A program made the position numbers and the translations under genes. From NCBI RefSeq assembly GCF_024158025.1, contig NZ_JAMZEL010000001.1, forward strand, positions 62,001 through 126,000: a DNA stretch of 64,000 bases, given 5' to 3'. The first letter of the stretch is position 1; each line of letters opens with the position of its first letter. Positions 59,244 to 64,000 of the stretch are shown piece by piece. The notes below the pieces were generated by a model. It was not told the DNA's origin and ran no database searches. It saw only the letters and a list, made by a program, of their open reading frames with translations. Origin of the DNA: Runella salmonicolor (GTDB taxonomy: Bacteria > Bacteroidota > Bacteroidia > Cytophagales > Spirosomataceae).

Positions 59244-60200
59244 TTACTTTTTTCTGGCAATCGCCCGTTTGGCGGCTGCTACAATATCGTTGGCGGTGAG
59301 GCCATATTTTTCCATGAGTTGCGCTGGCGTCCCGCTTTCTCCGAAGCTGTCTTTTACGGCGATAAATTCCTGCGGATAAGGCGTACCCTGAATCAACAAC
59401 TCAGCGATGGCACTTCCCAATCCTCCCGCTACCTGATGCTCTTCGGCCGACACCAAACAACCCGTTTTCTTCACCGATTTTAAGATGGCTTTTTCGTCCA
59501 AAGGTTTAATCGTGTGAATGTTGATAATTTCGGCATTGATGCCTTCTGCTTCGAGCATTTCGCCCGCTTGGATGGCTTCCCACACCAAATGACCTGTGGC
59601 AAAGATACTTACATCGGTACCTTCGTTGACCATCCACGCTTTGCCGATTTCAAATTTTTGATCAGCATCCGTAAATACTGGAATCACTGGGCGACCAAAA
59701 CGCAGATAAACGGGACCTTCGTATTCTGCCACGGCGATGGTCGCCGCTTTGGTTTGGTTATAATCGCAGGGATTGATAACGGTCATTCCAGGCAGAGCGC
59801 GCATCATGGCAAGGTCTTCCAAAATCTGGTGTGTGGCCCCATCTTCTCCCAGCGTCAGGCCCGCGTGTGATACCGCGATTTTGACGTTTTTGTCAGAATA
59901 GGCTACACTCTGACGGATTTGATCGTAGACCCGTCCCGAACCAAAATTGGCGAACGTAGTGGCAAACGGAATCTTTCCGCCGATGGTCAGACCCGCGGCC
60001 ATCCCAATCATGTTGGCTTCCGAAATCCCACACTGGATAAAGCGCTCTGGGTTTTCTTTGATAAACGCGTCGAGTTTTAAAGAGCCCACCAAGTCGGCAC
60101 ACATTGCCACGACGTTGGGGTTGGTTTGGCCTAAAACCTGCATTCCCGCGCCGAATCCGCTGCGGGTATCTTTCTTTTCGGTGAACGTATATTTTTTCAT
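59244..60200 (-). CDS. transketolase, C-terminal (pyrimidine-binding) subunit
   Basis: A 318-residue half-transketolase. It starts with KKYTFTEKKDTRSGFGAG, includes the conserved FIQCGISEANMIGMAAGLTI and SHAGLTLGEDGATHQILEDL blocks, and the C-terminal domain from SIFATGHLVWEAIQAG. The pyrimidine-domain Glu is in CGISEANM. Transketolase moves two-carbon units in the non-oxidative pentose phosphate pathway and needs the TPP-binding N-terminal half encoded at 62394-63251. The two halves are normally adjacent; here three other genes lie between them. Confidence 0.95.
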   Translation of the reverse strand: MKKYTFTEKKDTRSGFGAGMQVLGQTNPNVVAMCADLVGSLKLDAFIKENPERFIQCGISEANMIGMAAGLTIGGKIPFATTFANFGSGRVYDQIRQSVAYSDKNVKIAVSHAGLTLGEDGATHQILEDLAMMRALPGMTVINPCDYNQTKAATIAVAEYEGPVYLRFGRPVIPVFTDADQKFEIGKAWMVNEGTDVSIFATGHLVWEAIQAGEMLEAEGINAEIINIHTIKPLDEKAILKSVKKTGCLVSAEEHQVAGGLGSAIAELLIQGTPYPQEFIAVKDSFGESGTPAQLMEKYGLTANDIVAAAKRAIARKK

Positions 60201-60227
60201 TCTTTGTGTTGTATTGCGTAATTAGTA

Positions 60228-60794
60228 TTAGGTATTAAGTACTGAAAGTTTATTCAAAAAGTAAGCGGCACTGGGGCAATTGGGATGCTGCGCAGCGCGT
60301 TGGAGGGAGAAACCATTCCGCAAATAGTTCAGCGCAAATCGTGTTTTTCTATTGCCGATACCACGTTTCGTTTTTTCTATCATCAAAGCTCCCAATGTTT
60401 CAAAAGGGACAATTTCTCGTTCAGGTTGTTCAAAATAACAATTACTTTTTGTGCAAAGCGATAATGTCTCTGTATCTGCCAAAAACCAAGATTCAATTTG
60501 ATGCACTGCTACAATGATAATTTGGTTTTCCTGCTCGGTTATTCGTTGACGCGTCTGCGTAATACAAACGGCATCGTCTTTGTCGGTAAGAATTATAATG
60601 TATTCTGCTCCTAAATCTTTTAAGGTTTCTCTGAACGGGATGATGTTATGAGGCAATAAATTTCCATTTCCTCCAGCATCAATAGCTTCGCTGACACATT
60701 CTAAATTCAATTCAACTAACAATTTTTGAAAACCGTCAGAATCAATGATCAGCTTCTCGGTTTCACCTTCTACGATAAACCCAACTTTTACCAC
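60228..60794 (-). CDS. TOPRIM-like protein (DUF4276-type), partner of the AAA ATPase
   Basis: A 188-residue protein. TOPRIM-like signature residues: Glu in GFIVEGETEKL near residue 8, and a DxD in IIILTDKDD, with the later IESWFLADTETLSLC as seen in DUF4276 proteins. TOPRIM folds cut or nick DNA with metal. The start is best placed at GTG 60794: it overlaps the ATPase stop (60788) by seven bases and an AGGAGG-type Shine-Dalgarno (60801-60808) lies six bases before it, unusually strong for this genome. The two proteins probably form an OLD- or PARIS-like pair. Nuclease activity is inferred. Confidence 0.8.
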   Translation of the reverse strand: MVKVGFIVEGETEKLIIDSDGFQKLLVELNLECVSEAIDAGGNGNLLPHNIIPFRETLKDLGAEYIIILTDKDDAVCITQTRQRITEQENQIIIVAVHQIESWFLADTETLSLCTKSNCYFEQPEREIVPFETLGALMIEKTKRGIGNRKTRFALNYLRNGFSLQRAAQHPNCPSAAYFLNKLSVLNT

Positions 60795-61774
60795 GGTAAG
60801 CCTCCTCCTAAAGCTGCCGTCAACCACGCCTCGTCCATGCGTAAACCATGTAAATTGTGGTTTTTTAGTTGTTTGGTTATTGTTTCTCCCTGCTTTTTAT
60901 TGACAAGAATAATTTCTTCGGGCTGTAACTGAGCAACCAATGTTTGCGAATGCGTATTGAGCCAGATATAATGCCCTTTTTCTTGGCAGGCATCCCGAAA
61001 GAAATGAACCAACTCTTTTATCACTTTGGGATGCAATCCGTTCTCCGGCTCTTCAATGCACAAAAACTGCGGCTCATCCGATTGATAAACGGCGGTTAAA
61101 AGCGCTAGGATGTTGTAAGTACCGTCGGAAAGTAAATCTTTGGTGAAAGGCTTTTTAATTCCTTTTTCGTACATCACCAAGGTATCTGTACCACTCAATT
61201 CACTAGAAACGATTTCAATATTTTCAAAACCGGGAATAAATAAATCAAGCCACTCTTTGATTTCTTCGCGTTTGATTTCGTCTTGGAGAATGCGTTTTAA
61301 GACCTTTTCGAGGTTGGAAGCGGAAAGGGAAAGTTTAGTATTGTCTCTTAGCTCAATCTTCTCCACTTCTTTATTTTTAATAAAAATTCTAGAGTAGTTT
61401 TTATAAAATTCTCGTAACGATGTTTCTTCAATTGGTATTCCTTCTAAATGCAAAGTCCTAAACTTATGATGCCCATTTTGAATATCAAATCCTACTTTAT
61501 TGATAGTGTTAGGGAAATTGATCAAATCAATTCTTAATTCAGTCTCCAAATCCCCTTTTAGACGATTAATAATTGATTCAGCCCCCCTAAAAAGAGGCAC
61601 CATTTCCTTAACGTAAGGGCTTAATAAATGAAAACTCCAGAACTCCAATGCCTCAAAAATATTCGACTTACCCGACCCGTTGGGGCCGACAAAGACCGTA
61701 AACGGGTTGGGTTCGACGATTTCCAAATCTACAATGGACTTGAAATTTTTGATATGGAGTTTTTGGAGTTTCAT
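60788..61774 (-). CDS. AAA (AAA_15/AAA_21, OLD/RecF-like) ATPase
   Basis: A 328-residue ATPase. Walker A is VFVGPNGSGKSNIFEALEFW (about residues 29-48), the signature/Walker B region is LSDGTYNILALLTAVY and FLCIEEPENGLHPKV, and an H-loop-like site is in WLNTHSQTLVAQL. The central region (about residues 75-140; DNA 61380-61560) is much more AT-rich than both ends. The ATG at 61774 is preferred to the TTG at 61780. The downstream TOPRIM-like gene overlaps it, and the pair resembles split OLD-type defence systems. It lies within the transketolase operon. Confidence 0.88.
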   Translation of the reverse strand: MKLQKLHIKNFKSIVDLEIVEPNPFTVFVGPNGSGKSNIFEALEFWSFHLLSPYVKEMVPLFRGAESIINRLKGDLETELRIDLINFPNTINKVGFDIQNGHHKFRTLHLEGIPIEETSLREFYKNYSRIFIKNKEVEKIELRDNTKLSLSASNLEKVLKRILQDEIKREEIKEWLDLFIPGFENIEIVSSELSGTDTLVMYEKGIKKPFTKDLLSDGTYNILALLTAVYQSDEPQFLCIEEPENGLHPKVIKELVHFFRDACQEKGHYIWLNTHSQTLVAQLQPEEIILVNKKQGETITKQLKNHNLHGLRMDEAWLTAALGGGLPW

Positions 61775-61790
61775 TGGCAACAGAGGCCCG

Positions 61791-62381
61791 TTAATCTTTA
61801 AAGACTTCTAACAAATTGATTTTCAGTTCAGGAAAAATGAATGAATGCATAATTTCGTCTTCAATGAAAGGCCGATGTCCGATAAAAACGCCTTGTTCGT
61901 TGAGCGTGTAAACCAGTACATTCTTATCGGTCGATTGTACGATCCAATACTCGCGCACCCCAGCTTCTTCATACACCTCAAACTTATCTTTCATTTCCTT
62001 CTTACTATTGCCGGGCGAGAGAATCTCAATAATCAAATCAGGCGCACCAACGCAGCCTCGCTTATCCAACTTAGATTTATCGCAAATCACACAAAGGTCA
62101 GGCTGCACCACTGTATATACCTGTTTATCGGTATTGTCAGATTTACGCGCCAAACGCACATCAAACGGCGCATGATACATCTGGCATTCGTGCTCTTTAA
62201 AATACGAAAACATCATGCTAATCATTGTCATGGATATGTGCTGATGTTTGCGCGCTGGAGCAGGCGACATTTTAAAAATGCGCCCTTTTATCAGCTCTAC
62301 ACGCTCTTCAAACTTCCATTTAAGATAGTCTGCGTAGCTGTATTGCTTTGATAAATCCAGTTGGTCAAGACTTGTTACCAT
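61791..62381 (-). CDS. Uma2 family protein in the cassette
   Basis: A 196-residue Uma2 (PD-(D/E)XK-like) protein. Motifs: VQPDLCVICDKSKLDKRG, APDLIIEILSPGNSKKEMKD (Asp/Glu/Lys) and VREYWIVQSTDKNVLVY. It starts 12 nt after the end of the transketolase N-terminal gene and ends 16 nt before the ATPase start. Whether it belongs functionally with the ATPase/TOPRIM pair is unknown; the position makes it possible. It is the least like the copies at 13212 and 30926 in the YDRG motif. Confidence 0.85.
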   Translation of the reverse strand: MVTSLDQLDLSKQYSYADYLKWKFEERVELIKGRIFKMSPAPARKHQHISMTMISMMFSYFKEHECQMYHAPFDVRLARKSDNTDKQVYTVVQPDLCVICDKSKLDKRGCVGAPDLIIEILSPGNSKKEMKDKFEVYEEAGVREYWIVQSTDKNVLVYTLNEQGVFIGHRPFIEDEIMHSFIFPELKINLLEVFKD

Positions 62382-62393
62382 CCTTCTGATTAT

Positions 62394-63251
62394 TTAATAA
62401 TCTCCCAGCGTCTCGGGCAATTGCGCCAAAGCTTGCTCCAATTGGGCGTCGTTGGGCGCTACACCGTGCCATTTGTGGCTGTGCATCATAAAGTCTACGC
62501 CTTGGCCCATTTCGGTTTTCATCATCACGGCGATGGGCTGACCTTTACCCACAAGGCGCTTGATTTTGCGCAACAGGGTTGTCAGTTCGTCCATGTTGTT
62601 GCCGTCTACGGTCACTACACGCCAGCCGAAAGCTTTGTATTTAGCACCTAAATCGCGGTTGTTATTTACCTTATTAGTCGAACCGTCAATCTGCTGACCA
62701 TTTACGTCCACAAACGCAACAAGGTTATCAACGTTGTTGTTGGGCGCAAACTGTACGGCTTCCCACACTTGGCCTTCTTGCTGCTCGCCATCGCCCATGA
62801 GGCAATACACAATGTTTTTTTCGCCGTTGAGTTTTTTCGCCAACGCCGCCCCAATCGCTACCGAAAGCCCTTGGCCCAAAGAGCCCGATGCAATGCGAAT
62901 ACCTGGAAGTCCTTCGTGGGTGGTGGGGTGACCTTGCAAACGGGTGTTTATCTTACGGAAGGTAGCCAATTCTTTGACATCAAAGTACCCGCGACGCGCC
63001 AATACGCTATAAAATACCGGCGAAATGTGGCCATTTGATAAAAAGAACAAATCCTCTCCTTTGCCATCCAAATTGAATGACAAATAACCGCCTTTACCTT
63101 TGCGGTTGTTGATTTTCATTTGTTGAAAGTACAATGCAACCAACAAATCGGTGCAACCTAGCGACCCGCCCGGGTGACCTGATTGACAGCCGTGGACCAT
63201 GCGTAAAATATCGCGTCTTACCTGCGAAGCAATGCTTTGAAGTTCAGTCAT
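62394..63251 (-). CDS. transketolase, N-terminal (TPP-binding) subunit
   Basis: A 285-residue half-transketolase. TPP-binding residues are in CLMGDGEQQEGQVWEA (GDG motif) and the matching NVDNLVAFVDVN; the start has QSGHPGGSLGCTDLLVAL and DLFFLSNGHISPVFYS. It needs the C-terminal subunit encoded at 59244-60200. A TATATTTG promoter element lies at 63289-63296, giving a leader of about 30 nt. The Uma2 gene starts 12 nt after the stop. Confidence 0.95.
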   Translation of the reverse strand: MTELQSIASQVRRDILRMVHGCQSGHPGGSLGCTDLLVALYFQQMKINNRKGKGGYLSFNLDGKGEDLFFLSNGHISPVFYSVLARRGYFDVKELATFRKINTRLQGHPTTHEGLPGIRIASGSLGQGLSVAIGAALAKKLNGEKNIVYCLMGDGEQQEGQVWEAVQFAPNNNVDNLVAFVDVNGQQIDGSTNKVNNNRDLGAKYKAFGWRVVTVDGNNMDELTTLLRKIKRLVGKGQPIAVMMKTEMGQGVDFMMHSHKWHGVAPNDAQLEQALAQLPETLGDY

Positions 63252-63288
63252 TTGGATAATGGAAATATGCGTAGTTTTTAAATTGTTA

Positions 63289-63296
63289 CAAATATA
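63289..63296 (-). promoter_or_regulatory. putative -7 element (TATATTTG) of the transketolase operon
   Basis: Exact TAnnTTTG on the minus strand, about 37 nt before the ATG at 63251. It is probably the promoter for all five genes down to 59244. Confidence 0.5.
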
Positions 63297-63340
63297 AATG
63301 TCAGAATGACACTTTTAGCACAAACTAACGAAAACTTAAT

Positions 63341-63790
63341 TTACGAAAGCACCTGCTCCGCATGATTTTTGGTATCTATTTTAGAGATAATCTCCTGAAT
63401 TACACCATTTTCGTCAATAATAAAAGTAGTACGTACGGTGCCCATATAAGTTTTGCCGTACATAGATTTTTCGGCCCAAACACCGTAGGCTTCCACGATG
63501 TGGTGCTCGGTATCGGCCAATAGAGGAAAGGGAAGCTGATATTTTTCAGCAAATTTCTTATGCGATTTTTCGTTATCGACACTAACGCCGAGCACTACAT
63601 AGCCTCTAGCCAGCATGGCATCGTAGCTATCGCGCAGGCTACACGCTTGGGCAGTACAGCCGGGAGTATCATCTTTGGGATAAAAATAGAGGACAATTTT
63701 TTTGCCCTGAAAATCAGTCAGTTTAACGACGTTTCCGTTTTGATCCTTTGCTTCGAACAGGGGAGCTTTTTCGCCTACTTGCAGTGCCAT
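63341..63790 (-). CDS. bcp: thiol peroxidase of the Bcp/PrxQ family
   Basis: Peroxiredoxin of 149 residues that reduces hydroperoxides. The peroxidatic Cys is in YPKDDTPGCTAQACSLRDSY and the second Cys, five residues later, allows the PrxQ-type disulfide. The start MALQVGEKAPLFEAK is standard; a TTG nine codons upstream is less likely. Its first 68 bases overlap the C-terminal end of the M23 peptidase gene, an unusual arrangement since both encoded ends look real. Confidence 0.93.
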   Translation of the reverse strand: MALQVGEKAPLFEAKDQNGNVVKLTDFQGKKIVLYFYPKDDTPGCTAQACSLRDSYDAMLARGYVVLGVSVDNEKSHKKFAEKYQLPFPLLADTEHHIVEAYGVWAEKSMYGKTYMGTVRTTFIIDENGVIQEIISKIDTKNHAEQVLS

Positions 63791-64000
63791 GTTTTTTACG
63801 GGTAGCGGGTTTGACAACAGGTTCTTTGATTTCGGCCTGCAAGATAGCGATATTTCCTGCGCGGTCGGTCACTTCGAGCCGTAATTCCCCCTCAAAATCA
63901 AGGGTGTCAACCAGTTTATCGGACCAAATATAGTTGCGTTTGTAGTCATAATTCATCAAAACCCACTCTCCATTCACAAACGCATTGAACGAGCCGATTC
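63723..64000 (-). CDS. M23-type peptidase, C-terminal fragment (continues beyond the window)
   Basis: The last 91 codons of a gene whose start lies beyond 64000. It reads IGSFNAFVNGEWVLMNYDYK, then LRLEVTDRAGNIAI, a pattern seen at the C-terminal end of M23-family metallopeptidases of Bacteroidota. The protein ends in a very basic, Lys/Arg/Ser-rich tail (about 30 residues). That tail overlaps the bcp coding start by 68 bases. The catalytic motifs are outside the window, so the family call rests on the C-terminal pattern only. Confidence 0.55.
   Translation of the reverse strand, partial: IGSFNAFVNGEWVLMNYDYKRNYIWSDKLVDTLDFEGELRLEVTDRAGNIAILQAEIKEPVVKPATRKKHGTASRRKSSPVRSKGSKRKRR

Noticed and set aside
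1..64000. tRNA genes, rRNA, CRISPR arrays, IS elements, prophage
   Set aside because: No cloverleaf-like or repeat-spacer pattern, transposase or phage structural gene was found in any gap or frame.

Overview
The window is chromosomal DNA of a Bacteroidota bacterium, most likely a member of the Cytophagales (Runella/Spirosoma-like). Reasons: many upstream regions carry the Bacteroidota -7 promoter element TAnnTTTG, few genes have a Shine-Dalgarno, Rho has a long disordered N-terminal extension, transketolase is split in two genes, and family markers such as 7TMR-DISM kinases, Uma2 proteins and BlaI/BlaR1 pairs are present. GC is moderate, about half in most coding rows. I see no tRNA, rRNA, CRISPR array, IS element or prophage. 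The window starts inside purK and ends inside an M23-type peptidase gene.

Layout. 1-4.7 kb: purK, small proteins, a collagen-like lipoprotein and a secreted papain-protease operon. 4.8-7.4 kb: a 7TMR-DISM kinase with its NarL-type regulator. 7.5-16.7 kb: housekeeping genes (hydrolase, RsmI-like methyltransferase, rho, yidC, hisS). 16.9-22.7 kb: an envelope module made of an OmpR-type regulator, its kinase, an SPFH lipoprotein, a coiled-coil membrane protein, a repeat-containing exported protein, an LRR protein and a TerB-like protein. 23-36.5 kb: PIG-L deacetylase, AsmA-like protein, S41 peptidase, START protein, TetR, PlsC-like acyltransferase, HAD phosphatase, CorA, KdsB. 36.7-39.8 kb: leuS with an AT-rich segment and a duplicated 3' end. 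39.9-49.4 kb: BlaR1/BlaI pair, MBL-rhodanese enzyme, two large membrane proteins and a LytS/LytTR pair. 50-57.5 kb: MFS transporter, PQQ dehydrogenase, Mrp and Nfu Fe-S proteins, TetR with an MBL hydrolase, DnaQ-like exonuclease, LytTR. 57.6-64 kb: ECF sigma operon, split transketolase with a foreign-looking cassette inside it, Bcp peroxiredoxin and the M23 gene end.

The two strongest unusual signals are these. First, three promoters at 17.35, 19.62 and 20.02 kb share one 58-bp architecture: four TTAGAA-like hexamers at exact 11-bp intervals, then exactly 11 nt, then a -7 element. They precede three envelope genes next to an OmpR-type two-component pair, so they look like a local, possibly undescribed regulon. 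Second, a Uma2 / AAA-ATPase / TOPRIM-like (DUF4276-type) cassette sits between the two transketolase half-genes in one tight operon and has the look of an overcoming-like nuclease defence module.

Other points worth attention: a 29% GC stretch and a 111-bp tandem duplication in leuS, an in-frame palindromic insertion in kdsB, a BlaI-type operator on its own promoter, and paired 19-bp operators around a tetR gene. Functions are inferred from motifs read by eye; no database search was possible.
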